Shown here piece by piece: positions 1 to 8,832 of a stretch of 64,000 nt of DNA. The position numbers and the translations under genes are program-made. The notes under the pieces are model-generated. The model was not told the origin of the DNA. It saw only the letters and a program-made list of their open reading frames with translations, and made no database searches. Where the stretch lies: positions 408,366-472,365 of the forward strand of contig NZ_SUUH01000001.1 of the NCBI RefSeq assembly GCF_015062615.1, written 5' to 3'. Every line of letters starts with the position of its first letter. Position 1 is the stretch's first letter. This stretch comes from Denitrobacterium detoxificans. Lineage in GTDB: Bacteria > Actinomycetota > Coriobacteriia > Coriobacteriales > Eggerthellaceae.

Positions 1-1003
1 CAGCAGAATCGAACACCTTCGCATCTCCCTTGCGATGGTCTTCCGGAGAAAGCCACATGAGCAAACCCGTTTCGGTTGAGCCATAAACCTGCGCGAAGTC
101 GCAATCGAGCAAGTCGTACGCATCCATGATGTCCTCGGCGCTGACCTTCTGACCGCCGTACACGAAACGATCCAATGCCGAAAGGTCGGCCATGGCTGCC
201 GCATCGCTTCGCGCCAGCTTCACCATCTGCGAAGAGGGCAAGAACAGATCGGTAATGCGGTGCTGCTCCATGGCGCGCACGATGCCCTCGGTAGTTGGCT
301 TGCCCCAATAGATGATGACCGTCTCGCGCCGGAAGAGCGCCGCAATGAGCATGCCAATGCCCTGCAAGTCGGTCGTGGGAGTAAGCTGCAAGTAGCGTCC
401 CCGCTCTCGCTGCCCATAGACCGCCGCCATCTTCGCGAGCGAATAGAACTCCGCTCTATGGGAAAGCACGATGCCCTGGGCCGCCCCCGCACGCCCCGCC
501 GTAAACCGCACGACAGAAGCATCGTCGTAGGAAACATGACGGTCCTCGAAGGTTTCGCTCCCCGTAGGCGCCAGAAGGCTACCTTGGGCCGTTATCTCGA
601 TGAATTCAACTTCGCATCCAGCCTCGAGCAGATGATCGCGCAGCTTTTCGACGATGAACGACTCGCATACCACGAACCGCGCGCCCGTATCGCGAATGAA
701 GCGCGTCCAGCTATCGGCACCTACGTAATTCTGCAGCCCGAACGAGGCACCGCCTGCCAGCGCAATGCCAAACGCCGCTGCAACCATGCCAATATCATCG
801 CTGCCACCATATGCGCAGTATTCGTTCGGCTTGAACCCGCGGCGAATGAGCTCGTCGCGAATGCCCTCGCAGAGCCCAAGCGCCTGCACCCCCGAATAGC
901 TACCAGATTGGGTCACGAAGACCTCGCCATCACCCGCTTCCTCGAGCAACGACCGATAATACGTTTGAAGATCGCCATCGATGACGCCATCGCGTAACGA
1001 CAT
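1..1003 (-). CDS. Acyl-adenylate-forming enzyme paralogue, C-terminus beyond the window, degenerate ATP loop
   Basis: The frame opens at an ATG (MSLRDGV) preceded by AGGAAGGG and runs off the left edge after 334 codons. It resembles AMP-binding (ANL superfamily) ligases and the neighbouring upstream gene along its length, including the A5-type motif YGSTETG followed by SPEDHRKGD. The A3 phosphate-binding loop, at residues 168-176 in both proteins, reads TAGRAGAAQ here and SSGSTGTPK in the neighbour, so the Ser/Thr-Gly pattern and the lysine are lost. Either the enzyme is a poor adenylate former or it has a scaffold or acyl-binding role. It starts 14 bases after the stop of the other ligase, so the two should be cotranscribed. 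The substrate is not known. Confidence 0.8.
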   Translation of the reverse strand, partial: MSLRDGVIDGDLQTYYRSLLEEAGDGEVFVTQSGSYSGVQALGLCEGIRDELIRRGFKPNEYCAYGGSDDIGMVAAAFGIALAGGASFGLQNYVGADSWTRFIRDTGARFVVCESFIVEKLRDHLLEAGCEVEFIEITAQGSLLAPTGSETFEDRHVSYDDASVVRFTAGRAGAAQGIVLSHRAEFYSLAKMAAVYGQRERGRYLQLTPTTDLQGIGMLIAALFRRETVIIYWGKPTTEGIVRAMEQHRITDLFLPSSQMVKLARSDAAAMADLSALDRFVYGGQKVSAEDIMDAYDLLDCDFAQVYGSTETGLLMWLSPEDHRKGDAKVFDSA

Positions 1004-1017
1004 GCATATCACCCTTC

Positions 1018-2580
1018 CTACGCCGTAGCGCTCATCGTTCCATTCAAAACCGCAAGGGCCTCGCCCTTCAGCAATGACTTGTCAACCTTGTACGGAGGAC
1101 GGGGCAAGCGCGGAATCTCATCAAGCACCGTCACATGAACAAGGGATTCCGAAATGCCGCAATCACGCGCGAGCCCGACCGCAAAGAGCTCGGGCTGCAG
1201 GTTTTCACCCGACGCCAGTTCAACCCATGCGAAGACATGCTTGGCTCCGGCAGCATCGGCAACCACCTGGACGGACCCAGCCGACACAGCCGAATGAGAA
1301 AGAACGCTCCCCTCGATGTCGATGGCGAACAGGACGCCATCGCGCCCTGCAAGGGCATCGCACGCGCGCCCCTTCACGTACAAGCGCCCCGATTCATCCA
1401 GGTAACCAGCGTCTTCCGTATCGCGCCACCCATCCACGACCATGAAATCGGCGTCAGCGCCCATGATCCTGCGCGTGACGCCGCGACCGCGCACCATGAC
1501 CCGCCCGATAGCGCCCGCGCCCAGCGGCTCGCCCGTATTGAAGTCCCACACCTGAATGCACGTACCCAAGTTGGAGAAGGGAACGCCCGCCGAAGCAAGA
1601 ATACCCACATCGCCCGAACGGTGATCGTCGGGACCCAAACAGGCCAGAAGGCCGCTTTCCGTATTCCCGTAGAATTGAACGAGTTCGCAATCAATCTTCT
1701 GCGCAATGGCTTGTTTTTCCGAAGCAGGCATGGCTTGCCCCGCATAAGCAATGCGTTGCAGCGACGAGAAGTCGATATCGCCCTCGACATAGAGATCGGC
1801 TAGATCATCCAAAATGAACGGAGGGACGAACGCATCGGTGATGCGATGACGCTCGATGGTCCGCGCGAAATCGACAGCCGTCATGGGAGCCGCATAGGCC
1901 ACAAACACTTCGCGACGCAGCAGGCACGAAAGCAACGAGTGCATGCATCCGGAAAGGCCCACGGAAAGGAAGCGGCCCCCTTCCCGCTCGCCATATATCT
2001 GCAACCACGTGGAGACGAAATAGTATTCCACGTCCTGGGTGAAGGCGAACGCCTTCGGAGTTCCCGTGCTACCCGAGCTCAGCACGACTTCGGCCAAGCC
2101 GGAAGGCGTGCATTCGTAATCGCTGCATGGCTGGGCACCCAGGGGGCTCACCAGGGTTCCATCGGGAGTAACCTCGATAACGGGGAGCACAAGCCCTCGA
2201 TCCTCCATCATGCTGGCAACCCTATCGCGCTGCCCCGTCTCGCACACGACGAATGAAGCGCCCGTTACGCTAACAAGGTCTGCCCAAGCATCCTGGGAGC
2301 TGCGCTCGGGCAGAGGCACGGGCACGCCGCCCGCCAAAGCTATCGCGAACTGGGCAATCATGATGCACGCATCGGGATTTCCTACGTAGGCCACACGTGA
2401 TTGCGGCCGCACGCCCCTTCCCACGAGCTCGTCGCGCAAGGCGTCGCAGCGTTGCGTGAGCACATCGCGCGTGAACTCCCCCGAAGGAAATATGGCCACG
2501 ACATCGTTATCGGGCCACGCGAGGGCATCCCTCACCATCTGGACGACAGACCTATCTCGTACCGAATCGTAATACGACAT
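1018..2580 (-). CDS. AMP-dependent acyl-CoA synthetase / acyl-adenylate ligase
   Basis: A 520-residue AMP-binding enzyme expected to activate a carboxylic acid as an acyl-adenylate. Visible core motifs are A3 SSGSTGTPK (168-176), A5 FYGNTESG, the A7 region EDAGYLDESGRLYVKGR, and a C-terminal PPYKVDKSLLKGE matching the A10 lysine segment. All are intact, unlike in the downstream paralogue. The start MSYYDS was preferred because AAGGGTGAG lies about 10 bases upstream; an ATG two codons earlier is possible, while a longer reading frame has no ribosome site. No carrier protein, transferase or transporter is visible next to it, so substrate and pathway remain open. Confidence 0.85.
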   Translation of the reverse strand: MSYYDSVRDRSVVQMVRDALAWPDNDVVAIFPSGEFTRDVLTQRCDALRDELVGRGVRPQSRVAYVGNPDACIMIAQFAIALAGGVPVPLPERSSQDAWADLVSVTGASFVVCETGQRDRVASMMEDRGLVLPVIEVTPDGTLVSPLGAQPCSDYECTPSGLAEVVLSSGSTGTPKAFAFTQDVEYYFVSTWLQIYGEREGGRFLSVGLSGCMHSLLSCLLRREVFVAYAAPMTAVDFARTIERHRITDAFVPPFILDDLADLYVEGDIDFSSLQRIAYAGQAMPASEKQAIAQKIDCELVQFYGNTESGLLACLGPDDHRSGDVGILASAGVPFSNLGTCIQVWDFNTGEPLGAGAIGRVMVRGRGVTRRIMGADADFMVVDGWRDTEDAGYLDESGRLYVKGRACDALAGRDGVLFAIDIEGSVLSHSAVSAGSVQVVADAAGAKHVFAWVELASGENLQPELFAVGLARDCGISESLVHVTVLDEIPRLPRPPYKVDKSLLKGEALAVLNGTMSATA

Positions 2581-2937
2581 ATCCATCTCACCCTTTCTTG
2601 CACACGGCGAGGCAAGACAAAGCCAAGGACCCCGTAGCATGCAATACCCGTAGGTCGAACAGAGAATTGGGAATCAGAAGCACGTATGATTCCCGGTAAC
2701 GCTTTTGTGGTTAGTCTAGCCTAACTTGATGAAATGGCATATGAAGTTTTGACGCAGAAAAGCATTACTCAGGCGCGCGAAAATCAGGGCATTCTCCCCC
2801 ATGGCGTATGGGAGAAGTGTATTTTATTTACCCAACGAAGCAGCTTTGAGTATCATTATTGTTTTGCGGCGCGTGCGTCTGGTCAAACGCAATCGGCGCC
2901 GCCAACACAGAATCACACTCGATACGAAAGCGACACT
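2581..2937. other. Divergent intergenic region between acyl ligase and topoisomerase operons
   Basis: About 350 bases without a convincing gene; it must hold the promoters of both flanking operons. Two inverted repeats are visible: GGGAATCA at 2669-2676 with TGATTCCC at 2687-2694 (perfect 8-base arms, 10-base spacer), nearer the ligase genes, and TTCTCCC at 2792-2798 with GGGAGAA at 2810-2816, in the likely 5' leader of the topoisomerase gene. The first looks like an operator, the second like a leader hairpin. An open frame in phase with the topoisomerase gene extends upstream to 2734 but lacks family homology and a ribosome site. Confidence 0.5.
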
Positions 2938-4932
2938 ATGGCAAAAAGCACGGCAAGCTATGGCAACGACAGCATTCGCCAGCTCAAAGACGAGCAGCGC
3001 GTGCGCATGCGCCCCGCAGTCATCTTCGGATCCGACGGCCTCGACGGTTGCGCGCATGCGGTATTCGAAATCCTGTCCAACTCGGTCGACGAAGCCCGCC
3101 AGGGCTATGGCAACCTCATCACGGTTACCAAATTCGCAGATGGCTCCATTCAGGTAGAGGACAACGGCCGTGGTTGCCCGCTCGACTGGAACCCCAGCGA
3201 AAAGCGATTCAACTGGGAACTCGTATTCTGCGAACTGTACGCCGGCGGCAAATACGACAACAACGACGGCGGCGACTACGACTACTCCCTGGGCACCAAC
3301 GGCCTGGGTTCCTGCGCCACGCAATACGCTTCCGAATACATGGACGTAACCGTATGGCGTGAAGGCAACAAATACGACCTGCACTTCGCAAAGGGCAAGG
3401 TCATTGGCTCGAAGAAGAAGGCCCTGCACATAGAGCCCACCGACGAGAAGCGCTCGGGCACCACCATCAAATGGCGCCCCGACCTGGAAGTCTTCACCGC
3501 CATCGACATTCCGCGCGAATGGTTTGAGGAAACGCTGCGCCGCCAGGCCGTGGTAAACGCCAACGTCACGTTCCGCCTGCGCGTAGAGGGCATCGATGGT
3601 TTCGAGGAGCAGGAATACTGCTACCCCAAGGGCATCGAGGACTACATCCTGGAAAAGACCAATCACGACTACCTGACCGAGCCGTTCTTCATCGAAACGA
3701 ACCGCCGCGGTCGCGACCGAGACGACCTGCCCGACTACAACGTGAAGATCACCGCATGCTTCTGCTTCTCGCGCGGCATGCAGCTGCAGGAGTACTACCA
3801 CAACTCCTCGTGGCTGGAAAACGGCGGATCGCCCGAAAAGGCAGCGCGCAGCGCATTCACCAGCGCCATCGACGCCGCCATCAAGAAGGCCGGCAAGTAC
3901 AAGAAAAACGAGAGCACCATCAAGTGGCAGGACGTGCAAGACTGCCTGGTGCTGGTGACCAACTGCTTCTCCACGCAGACCAGCTACGAGAACCAAACCA
4001 AGAAGGCCATCAACAACAAGTTCATCCAACAGGCCATGACCGCCTTCATCAAAGAGCAGATGGAAACCTATCTGATCGAGAACAAGACGCAGGCCGACAA
4101 GATCATCGAGCAGGTGCTCATCAACAAGCGCTCGCGCGAAAATGCGGAAAAGACGCGCCAAAGCATCAAGACGAACCTGCAGCAGAAGACCGACATGGCC
4201 AACCGCGTGCAGAAGTTCATCGACTGCCGCTCGAAGGACCGCACGCGCCGCGAAGTCTACATCGTAGAGGGCGACTCTGCAGCGGGCGCTTGCCGCACTT
4301 CGCGCGATGCAGAGTTCCAGGGCGTCATGCCCGTTCGCGGTAAGATCCTGAACTGCCTGAAGGAAGACTACCCGCGCATCTTCAAGTCGGAAATCATCAT
4401 GGACCTGCTGCGCGTGCTGGGCTGCGGCGTAGAGGTAAACGACAAGCGCCTGAAGAACCTGGGCACTTTCGACCTGGAAAACCTGAACTGGAACAAGGTC
4501 ATCATCTGCACAGACGCCGACGTCGACGGCTACCACATCCGCACGCTCATCCTAACCATGCTCTACCGCCTGGTGCCCACGCTCATTCGCGAGGGCTACG
4601 TCTTCATCGCCGAATCGCCCTTGTACGAGATCAACTGCAAGGAGAAGACGTACTTCGCCTACACCGACATGGAAAAGAACAAGATCCTAGAGGAAATAGG
4701 CGACCAGAAGTGCTCGATCAACCGCTCCAAGGGTCTTGGTGAGAACGACCCCGACATGATGTGGCTCACCACCATGAACCCGGACACGCGCCGCCTCATC
4801 AAGGTGCTTCCGGAAGACGTGGAGCAGATGGAACACATGTTCAACCTGCTGCTGGGCAACGACGATGCGGGCCGCAAGAAGCACATCGCCGAACACGGCA
4901 AAGAGTATCTCGACCAGCTGGATCTGCAGTAA
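2938..4932 (+). CDS. parE: DNA topoisomerase IV-type subunit B (ATPase/TOPRIM)
   Basis: A 664-residue type IIA topoisomerase B subunit. The GHKL ATPase part shows FEILSNSVDEA (the usual catalytic Glu and Asn positions), VEDNGRG and GTNGLGSC in the ATP lid. The TOPRIM part shows EGDSAAGACR, PVRGKILNC and the metal-binding TDADVDGYHIRTL, and near the end SKGLGENDP. It is divergent from ordinary GyrB: GTNGLGS replaces GLHGVGA, and the EGDSAxG segment continues ACRTSRDAEF. The start is ATG AAA-region MAKSTASYG; only a weak GAAAG precedes it. The stop is nine bases before the partner A subunit, so they form a two-gene operon. A TopoIV-like role in decatenation is inferred from the lack of a GyrA box in the partner. 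Confidence 0.9.
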   Translation: MAKSTASYGNDSIRQLKDEQRVRMRPAVIFGSDGLDGCAHAVFEILSNSVDEARQGYGNLITVTKFADGSIQVEDNGRGCPLDWNPSEKRFNWELVFCELYAGGKYDNNDGGDYDYSLGTNGLGSCATQYASEYMDVTVWREGNKYDLHFAKGKVIGSKKKALHIEPTDEKRSGTTIKWRPDLEVFTAIDIPREWFEETLRRQAVVNANVTFRLRVEGIDGFEEQEYCYPKGIEDYILEKTNHDYLTEPFFIETNRRGRDRDDLPDYNVKITACFCFSRGMQLQEYYHNSSWLENGGSPEKAARSAFTSAIDAAIKKAGKYKKNESTIKWQDVQDCLVLVTNCFSTQTSYENQTKKAINNKFIQQAMTAFIKEQMETYLIENKTQADKIIEQVLINKRSRENAEKTRQSIKTNLQQKTDMANRVQKFIDCRSKDRTRREVYIVEGDSAAGACRTSRDAEFQGVMPVRGKILNCLKEDYPRIFKSEIIMDLLRVLGCGVEVNDKRLKNLGTFDLENLNWNKVIICTDADVDGYHIRTLILTMLYRLVPTLIREGYVFIAESPLYEINCKEKTYFAYTDMEKNKILEEIGDQKCSINRSKGLGENDPDMMWLTTMNPDTRRLIKVLPEDVEQMEHMFNLLLGNDDAGRKKHIAEHGKEYLDQLDLQ

Positions 4933-4941
4933 GGAGGCGTC

Positions 4942-7185
4942 ATGGCTGTTAGCAAGAAGAAATCCGCTCCCAAAAAGAAGCACGTAGACAACCCGAACGT
5001 CATCGGCCTGCATTCCGAGGTGCTGGAACAGCCCATCACCCAAACGCTCGAGGTCAACTACATGCCGTACGCCATGAGCACCAACGTGTCTCGTGCGTTC
5101 CCCGAAATCGACGGCTTCAAGCCCTCGCACCGCAAGCTGCTCTACACCATGTACAAGATGGGCCTGCTGAATGGCGCCCGCCAGAAGAGCGCCAACATCG
5201 TTGGCCAGACCATGAAATTGAACCCGCACGGCGACGCCGCCATCTACGAGACGATGGTGCGTCTGGCCTCGGGTAACGAAGCGCTGCTCACGCCGTTCGT
5301 GGAATCCAAGGGCAACTTCGGCAAATACTATTCCGGCGACCTGAGCTACGCCGCCTCGCGTTACACCGAGGCGAAGCTCTCCCCCATCTGCGCCGAGGTC
5401 TTCAAGGACATCGACAAGGACCCGGTGGACTTCGTGGATAGCTACGACGGCGCCATGCAGGAACCGCGCCTGCTGCCCACCGCGTTCCCGAACGTGCTCG
5501 TTTCCGCAAACAAGGGCATTGGCGTTGCCATGGCCAGCGACATCTGCGGCTTCAACCTAAACGAAGTCTGCGATGCCACCATGCACTTCCTGAAGGACCC
5601 CGACTACGACCTGTTCCAGAGCATGCCCGCTCCCGACTTCTCCACGGGCGGCGAGCTCATCTACAAGCGCGAGGAAATGGAGCGCGTGTACAACACGGGT
5701 CTGGGTGGCTTCCAGCTGCGTTCCCGCTGGCGCTACCTGCCCGACGAGCGCATCATCGAAATCTACGAAATTCCGTACACCACCAAGACCGACGTCATTA
5801 TCGACCGAATCATCAAGCTTTCCAAGGAAGGCAAGGTGCGCGAGATTTCCGACATCCGCGACGAGACCGACCTTTCTGGCCTGCGCATCGCCATCGACGT
5901 GAAGCGCGGCACCGACCCCGAGCAGCTTATGGGCAAGCTGTTCCAGATGACTACGCTGCAGGACACCTTCAGCTGCAACTTTAACGTGCTGGTAGACGGC
6001 TATCCCAAGGTCATGGGCGTGCGCGAGATCCTTACCGAATGGGTTGCCTGGCGCGTGCAGTCAACACGTCGCCGCGTGCAGTTCGACCTGAACAAGAAGA
6101 CCGAGAAGCTGCATCTGCTGCACGGCCTGGAAGCCATCCTGCTCGACATCGACAAGGCCGTGGACATCATCCGCCACACCGAGCTGGAAGTTGACGTTGT
6201 GCCCAACCTCATGAAGGGCTTCAACATCGACCAGGTGCAGGCCGAATACGTGGCAAACATTAGGCTGCGCAACATCAACCGCGAGTACATCCTGAACCGC
6301 ACCAAGGACATCGAAACGCTCGACGAGGAAATCGCCAAGCTGAACGAGATCTTGAGCAGCGATAAGAACGTCAAGAAGGTCATCTACGACGAGCTGGCCG
6401 CCATCAACAAGAAGTACGTCACGCCGCGTAAGACGGGCATCGTGGCCGCCGAGGAAATCGTCGAGGTTTCCCTGGAGCCCGAAATCGAGGACTACCCCGT
6501 TACCATCATGGTTTCGAAGGAAGGCTACCTGAAGAAGCTCACCGACCGCGTGCTTCGTTCCGGCGCCGACCTGAAGTACAAGGACGGCGACTCCGTGTGG
6601 CTGGAATTCCCGTCGGCAAACAAGAACGAGCTCATGGTCCTCACCGACAAGAGCCAGTGCTACAAGCTGAAGGTCAGCACCCTTTCCGACACGAAATCGG
6701 CCGACCTGGGCACCTTCCTGCCCACCGAGCTAGAGCTGGAAGACGGAGAGAACATCATCTACGTGCTCGACCCGGGCGACTACAGCAACGACGTGCTCTA
6801 CCTGTTCCGCAATGGCCGCGCCGCACGTGTGGCGCTTGCGGGCTACAAGACCAAGCAGAACCGCAAGAAGCTGAAGAACGCCATCTACGTGGGCAGTCCG
6901 CTCATCGGCGCCATCATCCTTTCCCAGGATCAGGACGTCACGCTGCTTTCCAACGACAACCGCATGATCACGTTCAACACCTCGCTGCTAAAGACGAAGA
7001 CCACCAACAACACCCAGGGCTTGGTTGCCTTCACCTGCAAGAACGGCCGCGAGATCATCGCCGTGGGCGAACCCGCGGAATTCCTGGGAGCGGAAGCGGA
7101 CGCCTCGCACTTCGTCGTTGCCAAGCTGCCTTCCCCCGGCATCGTTATTTCCGACGGCGACCGCATGACGCTGTTCGACATGTAA
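4942..7185 (+). CDS. parC: DNA topoisomerase IV-type subunit A (breakage-reunion)
   Basis: A 747-residue partner of the upstream B subunit, with AAGGAGG just ahead of the ATG. The winged-helix core shows PSHRKLLYTMY, NPHGDAAIYE and the catalytic tyrosine at about 141 in SRYTEAK. The C-terminal region forms the expected beta-pinwheel repeats but has no QRRGGKG-type GyrA box, which favours topoisomerase IV over gyrase. At the quinolone-contact helix, the serine of the usual HPHGDS is alanine and the position four residues on is glutamate, the latter as in ParC. The first histidine of HPHGD is asparagine. A terminator hairpin lies directly downstream. Confidence 0.9.
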   Translation: MAVSKKKSAPKKKHVDNPNVIGLHSEVLEQPITQTLEVNYMPYAMSTNVSRAFPEIDGFKPSHRKLLYTMYKMGLLNGARQKSANIVGQTMKLNPHGDAAIYETMVRLASGNEALLTPFVESKGNFGKYYSGDLSYAASRYTEAKLSPICAEVFKDIDKDPVDFVDSYDGAMQEPRLLPTAFPNVLVSANKGIGVAMASDICGFNLNEVCDATMHFLKDPDYDLFQSMPAPDFSTGGELIYKREEMERVYNTGLGGFQLRSRWRYLPDERIIEIYEIPYTTKTDVIIDRIIKLSKEGKVREISDIRDETDLSGLRIAIDVKRGTDPEQLMGKLFQMTTLQDTFSCNFNVLVDGYPKVMGVREILTEWVAWRVQSTRRRVQFDLNKKTEKLHLLHGLEAILLDIDKAVDIIRHTELEVDVVPNLMKGFNIDQVQAEYVANIRLRNINREYILNRTKDIETLDEEIAKLNEILSSDKNVKKVIYDELAAINKKYVTPRKTGIVAAEEIVEVSLEPEIEDYPVTIMVSKEGYLKKLTDRVLRSGADLKYKDGDSVWLEFPSANKNELMVLTDKSQCYKLKVSTLSDTKSADLGTFLPTELELEDGENIIYVLDPGDYSNDVLYLFRNGRAARVALAGYKTKQNRKKLKNAIYVGSPLIGAIILSQDQDVTLLSNDNRMITFNTSLLKTKTTNNTQGLVAFTCKNGREIIAVGEPAEFLGAEADASHFVVAKLPSPGIVISDGDRMTLFDM

Positions 7186-7197
7186 GCAAACGCTATC

Positions 7198-7238
7198 TCG
7201 GCGGTAATTCCTAGCCAAACACTTGGAATTACCGCCGA
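7198..7238 (+). terminator. Rho-independent terminator after parC
   Basis: A perfect 14-base inverted repeat, TCGGCGGTAATTCC (7198-7211) with its complement at 7225-7238 and a 13-base loop, starts 13 bases after the parC stop. Only a short T-run follows (TTTCG), so termination efficiency is uncertain, but the position fits the end of the topoisomerase operon. Confidence 0.75.
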
Positions 7239-7322
7239 TTTCGTAACTTCTCGTTCCAAACAGCCTGCTTACGGCTTACTATGCAACAGGAACACCGAAT
7301 CAATTCGAAGGAGGACACAAGC

Positions 7323-7847
7323 ATGGACCTGATCCCGAGCTTTTCCGTGGACCACAATCGCATCGTCCCCGGCATTTTCGAAAGCCGCGTGGATACGCTG
7401 GGCAGCGAAACGGTAACCACGTTCGACATTCGCGTGAAGAAGCCGAACGCAGAACCCGTCGTTGCCCCTGCCGCCATGCACACCATGGAGCACGTGATTG
7501 CCACCTACCTGCGCAATCACCCCGAATGGAATGACAAGCTGGTCTACTGGGGCCCCATGGGCTGCCTCACCGGCTTCTACATCATCGTGAAGGGCCACCC
7601 CTCCTCGCGCGACATGTTCGATATCATCCTCGACTCGTTCAAGTACATGCGCGACTTCGAGGGTGAGGTTCCCGGCGCTCAGCCCGAGAACTGCGGCAAC
7701 TATCTCATGCACGATTTGCCCATGGCCAAGTGGGAAGCCGCCAAATTCGTGGAGTACCTGGAGGGCGCCGATAAGAGCCTCATCTTCGACTACCCCATGA
7801 CTGAACGGCTCACGCTCGACAACGGCCTGGAGTTCTTCGACTCGTAG
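7323..7847 (+). CDS. luxS: S-ribosylhomocysteine lyase (autoinducer-2 synthase)
   Basis: A 174-residue LuxS, full length for the family. It cleaves S-ribosylhomocysteine to homocysteine and the AI-2 precursor DPD in the cytosol, completing the activated methyl cycle. The metal site is visible as HTMEH (His53, His57) plus Cys124 in NCGNYL; the general acid/base Cys81 lies in MGCLTGFY and Glu56 is present. GAAGGAGGAC stands seven bases before the ATG. It is monocistronic, with terminators on both sides. The homocysteine it makes could feed the methionine genes elsewhere in the window. Confidence 0.95.
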   Translation: MDLIPSFSVDHNRIVPGIFESRVDTLGSETVTTFDIRVKKPNAEPVVAPAAMHTMEHVIATYLRNHPEWNDKLVYWGPMGCLTGFYIIVKGHPSSRDMFDIILDSFKYMRDFEGEVPGAQPENCGNYLMHDLPMAKWEAAKFVEYLEGADKSLIFDYPMTERLTLDNGLEFFDS

Positions 7848-7875
7848 AGAACCGCATCGCATAGCGCACCACACG

Positions 7876-7915
7876 AACGCCTTCTGCTCGCACGAGCCGG
7901 GAGGCGTTTTCTTTT
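7876..7915 (+). terminator. Terminator after luxS
   Basis: AACGCCT (7876-7882) pairs with AGGCGTT (7902-7908) and is followed by TTTCTTTT, a classical intrinsic terminator about 28 bases past the luxS stop. Confidence 0.75.
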
Positions 7916-8011
7916 CCATTAAAGGGCGTGCAGGCAAACGCAATCATTCATTGCGTGACTTCGCCCCTATGCGCTCGTATGCTTGAAGCAACACAGGGAA
8001 AGGAGAGCATC

Positions 8012-8830
8012 ATGACACCGAGCGAAGCACTAAAAGCCGCACGCCAAGAAGCAGGATATACGCAAGAGCAGCTCGCCGCGAAGGTGTACGTAACCCGCCA
8101 GGCCGTGAGCCGCTGGGAAAACGGCGATAGCGAGCCGAGCATTGACATGCGCAAGCTGCTTGCAAGCGTACTGGGCATTCCCGTCGTAGACTTGCTTGGC
8201 CTTCCCGACGAACCTGCCTGCCAATGCTGCGGCACGCCCTTTAGCGTACCGAACATGCCCTACGGCACGAACGCCGACGGATCGGAGAACCGCGACTACT
8301 GCGCCTGGTGCTACAAAGACGGAGAGTTCACGAGCCCCGGCCTTGACGACCTCATCGAGCGAAACGTTCCCTACCTCATGGAGGCCACAGGGTATACGCA
8401 GGAAGAGGCGGTCTCGTTCATGGGTGCCGTCATGCCCACGCTGAAGCGCTGGAAGGACACTACGAACGAAAATGCATCAGCGAACGCGAAACGCAGCGTT
8501 TTCTACGCATGCCCCGACTGCGGAAACATCGTCTGGTCGATGGGAGAGGCGGTCGTAGGCTGCTGCGGGAACGCACTCGACCCGCTTCCCGTGTATCAGA
8601 ACGAAGGCAACCTTGAAGCCGCCATTAGCACCATCGACGGACGCCAGCACGTATCCATTCCCCACCCCATGACCAAGGAAGACCATCTGGCATTCATCGC
8701 CGCCGTGGGAGACGACCTGGTTCGCATCAAACGCCTGTATCCCGAGCAGGATGCAACAGCGGATTTCCCGCTGCAAGGCCCCTGCACGATATACGCCTAT
8801 GGCGCCAAGTGCGGCCTGGTACGACTGTAG
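8012..8830 (+). CDS. XRE-family regulator fused to a zinc ribbon and a desulfoferrodoxin-like domain
   Basis: A 272-residue protein with three parts. Residues 1-62 are an XRE helix-turn-helix (TQEQLAAKVYVTRQAVSRWENG). Residues 70-105 are a zinc ribbon with CQCCG and CAWC, like the Zn_ribbon_2 family. Residues 163-272 resemble desulfoferrodoxin: CPDCGN (167-172) and CCGN (184-187) match the desulforedoxin iron site, and IPHPMTKEDH (His218, His225) and AKCGLV (Cys267) match part of the superoxide reductase iron centre. Compared with the enzyme, the first histidine and the final histidine after the cysteine appear lost, so sensing rather than catalysis is likelier. AAAGGAGAG precedes the ATG. 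It is single and convergent with the next gene. Confidence 0.8.
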   Translation: MTPSEALKAARQEAGYTQEQLAAKVYVTRQAVSRWENGDSEPSIDMRKLLASVLGIPVVDLLGLPDEPACQCCGTPFSVPNMPYGTNADGSENRDYCAWCYKDGEFTSPGLDDLIERNVPYLMEATGYTQEEAVSFMGAVMPTLKRWKDTTNENASANAKRSVFYACPDCGNIVWSMGEAVVGCCGNALDPLPVYQNEGNLEAAISTIDGRQHVSIPHPMTKEDHLAFIAAVGDDLVRIKRLYPEQDATADFPLQGPCTIYAYGAKCGLVRL

Positions 8831-8832
8831 AC

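Noticed and set aside
2734..2937. N-terminal 68-residue extension of ParE
   Set aside because: In phase but without similarity to the family, and it would read through a leader hairpin; the family start fits 2938.
2824..4536. A 570-codon open frame opposite parE
   Set aside because: It is the exact antisense of a clear topoisomerase gene, with composition typical of high-GC third-position bias and no family motifs.
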